A DNA stretch of 64,000 nucleotides from Piscicola geometra (taxonomy: Eukaryota > Annelida > Clitellata > Hirudinida > Piscicolidae), in contig OX030961.1 in NCBI GenBank assembly GCA_943735955.1, positions 2,333,483 through 2,397,482 of the forward strand, in the 5' to 3' direction. Shown here in pieces: positions 1 to 12,752 of this stretch. Both the position numbers and the translations under genes were made by a program. Each line of letters opens with the position of its first letter. Position 1 is the stretch's first letter. The notes beneath the pieces were generated by a model. The model was not told where the DNA came from. It saw only the letters and a list, made by a program, of their open reading frames with translations, and made no database searches.

Positions 1-1014
1 GATGCAATTGGATCCTTAACCACCTTTTTAAGCTCCGCAAACGAACAACTTCACGTGCATTCCACAAGCGCTTCCTATATGATGCCTATTCTTGCATGTG
101 AACGCATGTATAGATGCATTGGTTGAAGAGGAGATAGATGTATTAATTGAAGAAAAGAAAAATGTGACTGCATAAAAAATTTCTTTTTAATGCATTTAAT
201 GGTCTAGTTAAATTCTAATTTTGTTTTTTTAACTAAAAAACTTGTTTAATTTGCTTGTTTAATACTACTAGAAAAGTGTATAAGAACATCATAATAAACT
301 ATTATAGCTTTTAAAAATTAAAAACTTATAGTTAATATGAAAGTGAATAAAATTAATACTATTTAAATATTAAAATTAACTTCTTGACAGATGAAAGATT
401 CAATGGTTCTAGAGGACTGACTCTTTAATTGAATTTAAGAGCCTAGTCTTTTGTTCCATGATCTATCAAAAAGTACCCTTTAAGTCATTTTACAACTAGA
501 GCTTTTAAAAACATTGTATATAAACTCAATTTTTTTAAAAGTTTATAAAAATACATTCAGAATTGAAATAGCATAACAAGATTTCTGTACTTAAAAAAGT
601 ATGATGTTTTTGTGCTAGCTATTAGCTCAATAAAGCATTACTAAATGACGGCATGTCACAAGGGCTTTTTACAGTAGACATCAGGTTTTGCAGAGTAGAA
701 AGTGTTTTTGTTCTTGACAAATGTACACAAGCCAACGACAGTTATCCTTTTCACATGCAAAAAAACCCTGATCTAGTGGATCAATGAAGTTTCTATGCAT
801 GCAAAGCCTCCCCAGTAATTTATATGCCTGCATGATTTTCATGTACCAAAACCTAATTTAAACTTAATTTCATTTTTAAATATAGGATATTATATGTAAA
901 ATATTCCATGAAACCCGAACACAACCTTCTTTGCGGATTATGCCTGGGTTTAGTTGAATAAACATTTTTTAACAAATATTATTTTCACAACCTTAAAAAA
1001 TTCTAATTGAAAAA

Positions 1015-1170
1015 TGGGCGAAGGGTTAACTTCGTTTCGCGCAGTGGACGTCAGGCTTCAGGCAATCGTAGTTATAAATTGGAAACCAGCCGTCAAAACT
1101 GAGTCACAGGTTATTTGCTGACAGCTGTTGTGGCACTTACCGGTGTTTTATTAGACGCGGTTCCTACCAT
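1015..1170. promoter_or_regulatory. Candidate regulatory patch
   Basis: Within very AT-rich DNA this 150-bp patch is GC-richer. It holds a cluster of sequences resembling known cis elements: GGACGTCA (CRE-like), TATAAATT (TATA-like, about 1073), TGAGTCA (AP-1-like), CAGCTG (E-box) and a good minus-strand splice donor (CACCG|GTAAGT). The motifs are seen; the function is inference. The patch could be a promoter with a small first exon on the minus strand, or chance. Confidence 0.2.
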
Positions 1171-4100
1171 ACTTTGTCATAAAAAATTAAATCATAAATA
1201 AGTTGAATTCCTGCTTTCAGAACTCAGGGATTATTTTTTGGTTTATGAATTCAAATTAACTTATTATTCTATTTTGTATAACGTAGATTTATAAGACTGA
1301 GCGGAATTGAAACTATTTTAGACGAAGATTTCAAAGATTTTTTAATCTATTGTAAAAAATTATTATATTTTTTAAAAAAATTTTATTGATTTTTGAGTCT
1401 TTAAATTTTTTTAGTGAGTTGAATTATCAAAAAACAAAATCATGTGAGTTTTTATAAAATATTTTTTATATTTCACTCTACAATGATTTTTATAATCTTC
1501 AAACAATTTCTTCAAAAACTATTCCCTCTTCAATAAATTGCAAAATATAACCTATATTATAATGACTTCTTACCATTTCTTCAACGTATAATTAAATTAT
1601 ACCTTTCATATCGAAATCGTAGCGTTAACAAATGCAATCTTCGATATTGCTCGTAACGTATCACCCATTCAACTGTCGGGCAACATGTCTTCCCAATACT
1701 TTCATTCATATAATCATATTAGAATATTATGAATAAAAATATTGATAGTCATCATAATCAATAAAAGCCGCGGCTATCATCAAATAACCTATTGGTTTTA
1801 TTTCATGACGACTCGAAGTTACTATTGCCTGAAACATTGCAATCTATCTCTCTGTTCTATCGCGAAATAGTTTCATTTTTTAAAACAAGAAAATAAATAA
1901 AAACCCCAATAGTCCTCAAAATAATTTTTATTTTATGACATTTTAATTTTTTTTTGAGAATTTTATAAACGTTTCTAACTTGCATCGATTTCATTTGGAT
2001 TTAAAGTATGACCCTAGCATTAATAACATTAAACGTTCGGTGGCCTAGTCACGTTCTTTCATTCATCCCAGAATTCACATTCTTTCATGTATTAATACTC
2101 ACAATCGATCACTCAAAATGTGTCGCTTAGCCCTTCAATTCCATACAGAATATTATTCATTGTATGTGATCATATTTAGATTTTTATTGGATCTATAGTT
2201 TTTCTCGGTTTTGTTGTTTATATTTAATTTTTTACGAATAGATAAATTAAAAAAAACTATTAAATAATAAAAGTATTCTTTGATAGAAAGAAACCTATAT
2301 TTGCACTAAAAATATACAACGACTGTAACAATAATCCTGGTTTGCACCCATCCTTGGAGGTCCAAATAGAATCTTCTATGCTGTACAATGACACAATCAC
2401 CATCAAAGCACACTTAAACCTTGTTCACACAAATAGTTGGCAACCATTTCAGACTATTCAAAATGATTCGAACAAATGTATTTTTGTCCCAAGTTGCTTG
2501 AAAGCCTCAATGCATGGTATTCAATTAATGGCAGCCTGTGAAATGAAAAAATGCGGTCCAGCTTCAATTGAATAGTTTTAAAAACTCACTGACATAAAAG
2601 TGTTAAAATCGTGCTCAAATGCGGTGAGAGAAATTTAACAATTCTATTTGACAGAGTCTCACGAGGGGAAAGTCTGGTAGGATCAACTCCATTTACTCTG
2701 TCAAGACTTGTGAAATAAATTGAGTTAATTTTACCTAGGCATTAAAAAATTGTTTTGATTTTGATAAATCATCAGTAGAATGACTATGCAAAAATAAACA
2801 TATATTCCCCTTTTTATAAAATGTAGCTTTTATTAAAAAAGATATATTTGATATTATTAAGCCTTAAAAAAAGTTTTTTTACGTAAGCATTTCAAAATTA
2901 AAGTTTTTTTATTATTTTTTTTAGCAAATCGCTTATCCTCACCATCGACCACGGAAAAACGTAAGAGTAAAGACTGACCACACTATATTCATATTAGGCT
3001 AGCTGGAAGCTCGCTGGATATTTATTTGTGTAGCAAAAAATGAGATCTATCTGTTACGCGTGTTTGCCGTATGAACCATGTGTATTGGGTAAAAAGTGAA
3101 AGTGGTGTGTGATGAGGCGAGAAGGAAGTGGAAAAGGAAAAGGCTGATTGATAGTCCTTGAGTGGTTGGCTATAAATCGAGAATAAAAAGATTAAGACGC
3201 CTTTGATTTTTAATGGTAGTGTTATTCTTTTTTTGAAAGTAAATTAAAACAAGAAAAAATATATATAGATTTATATAAGGCCTAGAAGAAAAAAAGAAAT
3301 GTTAGAAAAATAAAAAAGACGAATAAATAAAATAATTTTAAATGATTAAGAGTTATTTATTTAATTGCAGAGGCTGAAAAACTTAGTTCTATCCTTGAAG
3401 ATACTATTATCAAATTGATTTTTTAAAGACGCCTTTGAAATGATAAGTTATATTTTTAAATAAAACTTTAAAACAGAAAATTGCTTCAAAAAGATACTTT
3501 GTTCAAAACTAAGAGTGTTTTTCAATAGCTAGAATTGTCCGAAAGTGCTTCTAATTCATACACTTCCTTTGAAAAGAAGAAGAATTAATGGGTTTTAAGG
3601 TTTTCAAAGAAACGTTTCCGCTTTTAAATTCTTATTCTCATATTCCAAATGCATAAACTCAAAAAATCCCAGTGAACAAATTAAAACAATATAATTTGTT
3701 TAGATCTATATTATGCTATTATTTAGTTATTTATTCAAAGACGCTTGTCAGAACATACCATATTTATAACATAAAGTTTCAAGTATTTGTATAGGTAATT
3801 TACGGAAGGGTGATCCTCATTAATTATTAAATTAAATGAGTTTTAAATACTTTTTAAAATTAAATATTCGAAAAGGGTTGAATACACAGAATTTTAAAAA
3901 GTATATATATTTCAATATTAAATAAGCATTACATTTCATTAGATTTTTTTCGTAATATCACTCATTCGGGTACTTTAATGAAAATCTTTATATAAATGTA
4001 TGTTAGAAACCATGTTTTCGGCTACATTTTCTCATTTAGAAAAACTGACAAACAGATATATTTCAACCCTCTTCATTTCGGTGAGCTATAACCTATCAGC

Positions 4101-4492
4101 ATTTTTTATAAAAAAGAATGAGCCTTCAACGTATAGTTTTTGTCTTGCTTAAAGAAAGTATATTGAGCATGACTTTTCCACCATACTAGCATGTCTTTCC
4201 CTAAAATTATAAATTTGCTTTTGTACATTAAAACATTTTTATAAAGAAAAATCTATCAAAACTTTGCTGTGTCGCAATATTTCAAAAATGAGGTTTTGAA
4301 ATTCAATCATAAATAAATGTTTTTTATAAATTTTTATTATACCAAAACTCACTTTACAGAGCCATGGCCATATGAAATTGCTAAAATGTAATAACCCTAA
4401 TGTATATGTTTATATTTTATTTAAATATTTTTTCCTGTATCTTTATTTTTTTAAAGTATTTTTATTTAAAAACATTTTTTTAAAGCATTTAG

Positions 4493-4653
4493 TTAATCAT
4501 CTCAGCCTCCCATCTAACATTTTTGCCTCGGAAATAAAATCTTGGCTATGGACAACTAAAGATAACCGAAACCCATCTTTAGTCAAAAGTATTGAAACTG
4601 CTTTTCAAGTTTTTAGAGATCACCTTGCTAGAAAAGATTCTATGTTTAATTAA
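4493..4653 (+). other. Orphan exon-like open frame
   Basis: After a plausible acceptor (GCATTTAG) there is a 53-codon open stretch ending in TAA. It has non-repetitive composition and contains the segments FASEIKSWLW and FQVFRDHLAR. I do not recognise it. It could be a terminal exon of an unseen gene or a relic of a mobile element. No upstream partner exon was identified. Confidence 0.18.
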
Positions 4654-5428
4654 ATTACTCTTAAAGTATTTAAATAACATGAAAGCCCGTTAAACTTCAA
4701 GTTTTTTACTTGAACAAATCAAAGTGAGAAAATAATAATTTTTTCACGCTTCTAAATTTGAAAAATGTGAATGAACGGCTGTTCGATTTGTCAGAGACAG
4801 TTTTTAATGAGCTCACTAATTCAAAAATATCTGAGTCTTCACCCATGTATGCAAAGGGCTTGAGTGGAGCTAAGGTAGTACATTAGTCAAATTGCTTTCT
4901 CCAAGAATAATGACATCTCTTAAAGGATCGTCAGAAAATATAATAAAATACCAAAACAAGTTCTATAGAATAAATTGCACAAGTTTTTATTTATTTTCAA
5001 ATTAAACAAATAATTCTAAAAAGAAAAATCAGCATCCTAAATTTAATCTTTTATAATTCTAATGCAAATAAACATGCCACCTCAGCAATATACCATAAGC
5101 CCAAACAAATTGATAGTTTATGACGCCGTTTTAACGATCAACTACAGACGTCTATGGAACAAACTGAAAATATAAATGCCAAATTATTAACTTCTACAAA
5201 AAAAATTTTTAATATAAATTTAGATGATTAATGAAAATAATCAAAATATTTTGTTCACTTTTTCTGCAGTCACAAAAGTGTTTATTTTTTCAAGTTTTCA
5301 GCTTTCTAAATTAACTAAAACCAAATTATAAATTTTGAAAAACAAAACTTTTTATATATGCTAAAGCTTGTTCTTCAATGTTTTAGTTTTTTTCAAATTT
5401 TTAAAGGTTCGAATGTTTTCATTTTTAA

Positions 5429-7909
5429 CTACGCCAAGTTACAAAATTTTTTTCTTTCATCATTCAACTGGTAGTTTCCCACACAAACACCATCACTTTC
5501 ACTAAAATAGGTTCCCGGAGCACAGCTCATTTCCATCTTCGTTCCATGCACAGACTGAAAGAACTTGGTGCAGTCGTTAGGGTTCACATATAAAGTGTTT
5601 GAATCTTCACCGCAGTCTGTGAAATATTTAGCAACAAGTTATGTTCTCAAAATAATTTACAAATTATTAACCATTAGTGAAAACTTTATTGGATGAAAAA
5701 GGCGCACTTGTATTAGAAGCACCTTGGTTTCCACAGTCTACAGAATCTTTTTTCGTTTCATTGTTTTCAACTGGTGGGATTTTCTCTTCAGTGCTGATTT
5801 TTGCTTTTTTAGGTGCTGTTTCATTATCACTGGCATCGATCGCTTCATTGACAGGTTTTTCAGTTTCAGTTGACGGTGTGCTAATTTTGTTGGCCTCAAC
5901 TTGGTCGGTTTTTGAACTGGTATTTTATTTTATTTACATTTGACAAAATGAATTTTCAAGTCATCGGAATGTTTGTTTTTGCAAAAATAAAACTTACTTC
6001 AATGAACTCAAAAGTGGAAATTTGGTTTTTCCAGAACAAAACTTGCCACTGAAATCATCTTGAGAAAGATCCCACACCATCCAACCACCGTATCCATTAT
6101 CTTTTATGTACTTCAACTAGAAAAAATAAAAAATATTATTATATAGTTTCCGAAAAAAATACATTATTGAGTAAAAGCATCAGTAGAATTAATAATTAAC
6201 TATTAACAAAAATAATTACAATTAACAATCAATAATCAATAATAGCAATTAATAATCAAAAATTAACAATTTATAAAAACATTTAGAGTATGCCATTGAT
6301 TGGCAATTGATTATGAACTTATTTGATGACTTGCCTTTTTTTGAAAACTTTCTTCATTGTCGTAACCAACCCACTTTCCCTCAGAGACCAGATAAGGAGT
6401 TTCGTGAACCGCGCTAAACGTCACTTTGGTCGAGCTTTTCATCAACAACTTGCAAATCTATAAAAAAAATTATATTTTCATTACAATGAAATCAAAATCT
6501 ATCAAAAAACTCTAAAATGTAAAAAAAATATTTGTTTTTATCTAAATTAAAAACCGTAATTGATAAAGAAAATAGGACAATTAGCACTTCATAGTAGGAG
6601 TAAAATCCATTTTCCTTGGTGAACTCTCCTTCAGAACAGGGCCCTGAAGCAGGAGCTCCAACACCACTCTCTGAAGGATTCTTAAGAACAAAACAGCGTC
6701 CATATGTGGCCAGTCCAATCACCAGTTTTTTCTTATCCAGACCTTTACTAACCCAGTATCTCGCGCTCCAATCCTGAAAAATATTTAGAATTTTAATACG
6801 TAAGTGAAAATTGTAAATATATTTTATATTTATTTCTATAACTAGTTTTATGTATAATTTTTTTGACAATACCAAAGTCATTTGATCTTCAGAAGAAGAG
6901 AAAAGTGGAGCGTTGAAATTTGTAACACTTTCCCAAGCTCCGTGGAAGTCGTACGTCATTAGATTGACAAAGTCGAGATATCTGTTAATGATATTAATAG
7001 CTTTATAATAATTTTCATAAAGTTTTCAAAAACAAATATAACTTGTTGAGGACTGGTACATCATAGCCTCCGTCAATGTTACTTTTTCCAGCAGCAACAG
7101 CGGCACTGAGAAGAAGAACTGGCTTTCCCGTTGTCGCCGCCTCCTTTTTGAACTCGTCATTAAATTCCTGTTACACGTTGATAAATTTTTTTAATTCATT
7201 ATTATGGTATTTTAAAAAGTTTGTATCACTTTAAGTAAATCAGAAAAGCGGTCTTTGTCTGCCGGAGGACTTCCTCTTGCGCCAGGGTACTCAAAATCAA
7301 AGTCAAAACCGTCAAACCCCCATTTTCTAAGAAGATTGATTGTTGACTGAATGAACGAAAGTCGATTTTTTTTCACTGAAAGCATAATCGACATTTCTGC
7401 AGTTCCAGCGTTCCACCCCCCTACGGCTAAAAGTGTCTTCAAAGAGGGGTTTAACTTTTTCAAATCATTGAATTTCTCGTAACTGAAAAACATATAATAA
7501 AGTTAGTCTCATTTTTTTATTATTTTGTTTGTTGTCTAGCAAATGAAATATGAAAAGATGAAGCTAATATTCCACTCCAAACGTTCATTAAACCATTTTA
7601 AAACACTAACCATCCTTTCGCAGACGGTGTGCTCTCGTCATTCCACTCATAGGCTTTCAACTGACTTTTTTCCACTTTTGCAAACGCGTAAATGAGATGC
7701 GTGCAAATAAATGGATCGATGTCGCTAGGTTGGAACTTACCATCACCTAGCCTGTACTGAGCCCAGTTCGGATAATAGCAAACCTTGAAATCTTAAAATT
7801 TAATTTTTCTTTTTTGAGTACAAATAGTTTAAACAAATTAATATGGTTTAACTCTACCTCCTTGGACTTTTAAAGCAAAAAATGTTATCAACGATAAGAT
7901 TATTTTCAT
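5429..7909 (-). CDS. Secreted GH18 chitinase with C-terminal chitin-binding domain
   Basis: Likely an endochitinase that hydrolyses beta-1,4-GlcNAc chains outside the cell. Ten exons fit in frame: 7909-7858, 7791-7611, 7482-7230, 7167-7043, 6981-6873, 6773-6588, 6457-6335, 6116-5998, 5916-5672 and 5616-5429, giving 526 aa. Residues 1-17 form a signal peptide ([14 protein letters not shown]...). The GH18 domain follows, with [21 protein letters not shown] and the catalytic motif [10 protein letters not shown] (Glu142); Phe replaces the usual Trp before Glu. [10 protein letters not shown] and [17 protein letters not shown] complete the barrel. A roughly 80-residue Thr/Lys/Glu-rich linker (exon 9) leads to a Cys-rich peritrophin-like CBM14 module (about 465-526). 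The intron after exon 7 has a GC donor (AAG|GCAAGT). The next locus is a decayed paralogue with near-identical exon lengths, so the two arose by tandem duplication. Confidence 0.93.
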
Positions 7910-8021
7910 TTTGACGCTAGTTTAATTTAATTTAATATAGAATTAAATGCTTAAATGAATTCTTTTACTTTTTAAAATGTATCTTAGAGAAACTTTTTTT
8001 ACTAAAACTTTTTTTACTTTA

Positions 8022-8034
8022 CTTATATTTATAA
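8022..8034 (-). promoter_or_regulatory. TATA-like element upstream of chitinase
   Basis: On the minus strand TATAAATATAAG lies about 115 bp before the chitinase start codon. In a region this AT-rich a chance match is possible. Confidence 0.3.
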
Positions 8035-8607
8035 TGTTTATTTAGCGTTTTTTGAAACCTACTTGTGAGTTTTTTTTCAATCAGTTCTATTTGCCTTTAC
8101 CATTTGAAAGATTCTAAATCGTTTAGAAAAAAATGTCCTTTTCCAAAAATCAATAATAAATTATTCATTTGCTATATCAAGTATCCGCGAAAACTAAGCA
8201 GCATTAATTCAATGGGCTCTTACAAATAGTGATATTTTATTTTAGAATTGTGGTTTAAAATATATAAATAGTCTTACAAATGATTTTTTGATTATTATTT
8301 ATTCTTTTTTATAATTTCATTCGAATCAACCAGTTGTTTGTTTAGAGTAATGAACGAATTTTTTAAACAGCAAATAGGAAATAGAAAGCGTAGAGATCTC
8401 TTGCATTTTATGTTAAGATATATTTAATAACCTGAGAACTTTTAAATTCAATTTTTATTTTATAGATTAAAATGGGTTTTTTTCATTTAAAACTTAATAC
8501 ACTTCTTCGCAATTGTTTTTTTACAAAAGCTTTTGAGGATTAAAATGATTAAATATTTTTTTAACACATCAAAAATCCTTGAAAAAATTAGTTTCTTTCG
8601 AGCACTT

Positions 8608-11600
8608 TTATGCCATCATGACAACTAAAAGACTGAGGAGAAAGATCTGTAAAACTGGCAATAGAACGACGGTACCACTGAAGTCTTGGAAGAAAATAAT
8701 ATAAAGGGGTTTAATTACTTATTTTAAAACATAAAATCTAAATTTTTTTAAAGTAGTTTTAAAACGTATTTTTATTTAAAAAGATCATTAATGTGTAAAA
8801 AATTTTTCATAAAACAGAAAATATTATTTGGAAACCAAATTACCTGGAGTAACTTTATAGAAGATGGTTGTTGTGGAGTCTTTTGGTATTATCGGTGAAC
8901 CTTGTTCTAGTTTAAGTTTAAAAATTGAAGTTAATTGAAACTTCATGTATGAATTTCTAAAAAATAGTTTCAATCTAATTACCTGCTTAGACTACAGTAA
9001 CGACGGTTTTTGAGCCTTTGGATGCTTCTGATGTAGTTCGTTCTGAAAGAGTTTTATTATACGATGAAAAAATTGAAAGCTCTTCAAAATATTTTTTACA
9101 ATTTAATGTCTTGAATTACTTTAATGAAGGTTTGATTAATTAATTAGTTAGTAATTCAATGATGTAAAACAGTTTTCGTTTAACTGATTAACGAAATTAA
9201 CTTCTTGACTAATTGTGCCCATCTGTGGTTTTTTGTTTTTTTAGGGGTAAACGCTTTTTCAAAACTTTAATTTGATTCAGTCAAAAGCTTCTTAAAAGAT
9301 TAAAATTAAGTAGATCAAAGCAAGTTTATAAATCTAAATCTGTTTACTATGAGTTATGAAATTGAAAAATAAAAGGTAATATAAACCTACATGTATGAAT
9401 TTGATAAAAATAGTTTCAACCTAATTACCTGCTGGGACTACAGTTACAACAGTTGTTGAGTTTTTCGATGCTTCTGATGTAGTTCGTTCTGAAAAAGTGT
9501 TATTATACAATGAGAGTTCATCAACATATTTTTTCTAATATATCCTATAGGTCTCTTCAACAAATGTTGAATTAATTTATTCTTTCATTAATTTAATGAC
9601 ATAATAGTGTTTACGTTTAACTGATTAACTCTCAACGAAGTTAACTTATTAGTTTAAAGGTGCCCATCTGTGGTTTATTTGTTTTTTGGGGTAAACGGAT
9701 TTTTATTTTAATTAGAGGGGGTCAAAGCTTCTTAAAATAGTATAATTAGGTTTTTCAAAGAAAGTGTATAAACCAAAATCTTTTTGCCATGAGTCATGAA
9801 GTTTACAAATTTAAGTTAATGGAAACTTCCGTATATGAATTTGCAAAAATAGTTTCAACCTAATTACCTGCTAAAACTTTAGTTACGACGGTTGTTGAGT
9901 CTTTTGATGCTTCTGATGTAGTTAGTTCTAAAAGAAAGTTTTGTTATACGATTAACAAATTGAAAGTTAATCAAGATTTTTTTTCTCAATTGTATGTCTT
10001 GGATTACTTTGAAAAATGTTCAATACTTTTGGCTATGACGGTACTTGACGACGTGAAGAAGTCACTCGAGTTACGGGTGATCAAGCCACCTTGGAATCAA
10101 TCAGTTTAACCATTGAATTAATTAATAATAATTATTTTATTTTACATATAGTTTCATTTTTCGGTGTTTAAAATAGCTTAACTCTCATCTATTTGTGTAA
10201 AGTGTGAGTATTTCAAAAATGAAAATATTTTTTTTTAAATTTAACTATTTATTTAAACTATTTAAACTTAAGGCACTGACTTTAGAGTACTTATAAGTGG
10301 GTTGATGAGCTTATTGGGACAAAATGTTCCAGTGAAATCATCCATTGAAAGATCCCATACCGTCCATCCAAAGTATCCATTATCTTTCACATAGTTCAAC
10401 TGATTTAAGAAAGTTGAGAATTTTAAAGATTATAGTCTATAGTCTGCTTCATAATTGCGATTTTAAATTTGTATAGCTTAAGTTATAGCTAAACGTTTCA
10501 TGATTATTCAAAATATATTTTTAATATTTTGTTAAAATTTTTTTAAATTAATCTAATATAATTTTAAAATGCGACTTAATATAATAACCTTTAGAAACAA
10601 GCTGTATTCATCATCGTAGCCTATCCACTCATTGCCGTTCACAATGTAAGGAGTTTGGTGAAAAGTACTAAATATCTTTTTGGCTTTAGGTTTTTTCAAG
10701 TATTCACAAATCTGAAAAAAAATTAAGTTTTTTCATTTTAAAATAATAATAAAAAAAATAATGAGTATTTTCTTTACAATTATTTTGAATAAAACAAAAA
10801 ATGACATAAAAAAAACATAATTTTTTTTTAATTATTTTTCTTACCTCATAGGAGGTCAAAAATCCAGGTTCGTTCGAGTAGGGACCTGCGGGACAGGGGC
10901 CTACAGCGGTGGCTCCAACCGAGGTGTTGGTTGCGTTCTCGACGAGAAAACACCTTCCGTATGTTGCGACGCCTAAAACCAGTTTGTTGCGACTCACGCC
11001 CAGAGACACCCAGTACTTGGCTGTCCAGTCCTTTGTGTCGATATCAGATGCTTCGATAAATTGACGATTTTTAGAATTGTGTGTGTGTGTTTGTGAAGGT
11101 TTGTGAATAATAACACATATAATTACTATTCTTCTTTCTATTTTAATTCAGCTAAAATAATTAATCTCCATTGTTAACCAAGCTGAATTGATCATCGGAG
11201 TAAGAGTAGAGAGGGATGTTGAAAGCGGTCATGTTGTAGTTTTGGAAAAAGTCGTAAGACATCAATCCCACCCAGTCAAGGTTGCTGTTGAAAATAATTA
11301 TTTTCAAATCAGAAATTTAAGAGATATATAATAAACTCAATTAAATAAATAAATCATCCACAAATTTTATTTAAACACTTTTTTGAATGAATATATTTTA
11401 AACCTGGTATTTAGTACTCAAACACACAAAACAACTGACTTGGTAAGAACAACAGCGTCGTATCCAGCGTCAATGGCACTCTTCTAAGCAGCCACTGCTG
11501 CTGAAAGAAGCAGTTTTGGTTTGCCCGAAGTCTGAGACTCTGTGTTGAAAGCTGCCCTAAATTCCTTGAGATTTTGTTCTAGATTTAAAAACGATTGAAT

Positions 11601-12752
11601 AATTGAAGTGCTAATAAAGTATAAATAAATATGTTTTTTATATTTAATTAATTGATTTATTTTACTATTTTCACTTTTATCAAGGAAGAGAATCGTTCTT
11701 TGTCTCCGGGAGGGCTGCCTCTGGAGCCTGGATACTCGAAGTCCAAGTCAATGCCATCGAAGCTCCACGTTCTGAGAGTCGTAATGGTCGAATTGATGAA
11801 TTCTTTTCTGTTTTCTTCTGTCGAAAGCATCTTGGTCATTTCTTTAGTTCCAGCATTCCTACCGCCGACGGCTAATGACGTTTTCAGAGATGGATTGATC
11901 AACTTCAGATTATTGAACTCTTCGTACCTTCAGATATTCATGCCAAAAACTCGTAAATTTTACAAATTTGATCTACAAGCTGATTTCTTTTAAATTATAA
12001 AAATATTTAATTCAATAAAATTTTATTTTTTATTTTTAGCCTAACTAAAAATACACCCTCTCGCACTCAGATAGCATAATCGTTCCATTCAAAAGGCATA
12101 AGAGTATTATTTTCGAGCTTGGCTAATGCGTAAATGAGATGGGTGCACATCATCGAATCAATGTCTTTGACAACGAAGCGGCCAGGGGTGGTTCTGTACT
12201 GAGCCCAGTTAGGGTAGTAACATACCTTCATCAAAGCTGAATAGTTTCAGTCCATTAGATTATAGTGTTTATAAAAGTTTAAAAACATAATTGTAAAAAT
12301 TTCAATTGTATGTAAAAAAGTGTTGAAAAGTTTGAAATATAATTCACAAAAAACTTCTTAAATCTACGCATGGTTACTTTCAAAAGTATGATTAGTACCT
12401 TCGGTATTAACATAAGTCAAATTTTCAGAGGATTCTGGCTTGGGAGAAGTGCTCAAGCCACTGTGGGATCATTTAATAAAACACTGAGTTAACCTTATAT
12501 TTATTTCGTAAATTAGTTATTTTTTATTGATTAAATTTTCAGTATTATCTAATTGAAACTATTAAAAATTAGTGAATTCTTATAGTTTTAAATCCCAATT
12601 TCTACTAAGTTCATCAAAGTTCATCAAACTGACTTCAAGGTGCTAATAAGTGGGTTCGTGAGCTTATTAGGGCATAATGATCCAGTGAAATCGTCCATTG
12701 ATAGATCCCATACCATCCATCCCAAGTATCCATTATCTTTCACGTAGTTTAA
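8608..12752 (-). pseudogene. Decayed multi-domain chitinase with Ser/Thr-rich repeats and GPI-like tail
   Basis: Reading leftwards, 12752-12634 is the last GH18 exon of a domain whose remainder is absent. A linker exon (12460-12399) then joins in frame to a second GH18 domain: 12236-12057, 11927-11675, 11564-11440, 11284-11179, 11030-10845, 10711-10589 and 10399-10281. Six of the seven GH18 exons match or nearly match the neighbour's lengths (253, 125, 123 and 119 bp identical). The catalytic motif [10 protein letters not shown] is intact. Lesions seen: a 1-bp deletion near 12071 that creates TGA and breaks the splice phase; TAG at 11485-11487 where the neighbour has Gly; VGGW changed to VGGR; and TAA in the linker copy at 8983-9042. 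Downstream are 20-residue Ser/Thr-rich exons (9927-9868, 9488-9429, 9042-8983), a 63-bp variant (8906-8844) and a last exon (8684-8608). That last exon encodes SGT followed by about 20 hydrophobic residues and a stop, like a GPI-attachment signal. The ancestral product was probably a surface-anchored chitinase. Assembly error could explain single lesions, but not all of them together. Confidence 0.75.
8950..9960 (-). repeat. Triplicated intron-exon unit encoding a mucin-like stalk
   Basis: Three copies of a unit of about 440 bp are spaced 446 and 439 bp apart, measured at the splice donor. Each carries a symmetric 60-bp exon of the same phase encoding TTSEASK..STTVVT-type sequence, plus flanking intron with shared motifs such as GCCCATCTGTGG. 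The right-hand and middle copies are open; the left-hand copy (8983-9042) contains TAA in the common frame. Confidence 0.8.

Larger units (their letters stand above)
1..5428. other. AT-rich intergenic region without a convincing gene
   Basis: This stretch is mostly AT-rich with many homopolymer runs. I found no chain of exons with matching splice sites. Three local oddities stand out. A GC-richer patch lies at about 1015-1170. A 10-bp perfect inverted repeat (TTGACAGAGT / ACTCTGTCAA) lies at about 2649-2658 and 2695-2704. A less AT-rich unique patch lies at about 2930-3180. A frame at about 2300-2575 is open but has no recognisable domain and no clear splice context. Confidence 0.6.

Noticed and set aside
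2342..2575. 77-codon frame at 2342
   Set aside because: Begins with TTG, no recognised domain and no convincing splice partners.
10285..10291. Alternative donor GTACTC that would join the GH18 domain to the stalk exons in frame
   Set aside because: Phase works, but the donor AA|GTCAGT at 10281 gives the 119-bp exon length shared by all three copies; the choice cannot be settled without cDNA.
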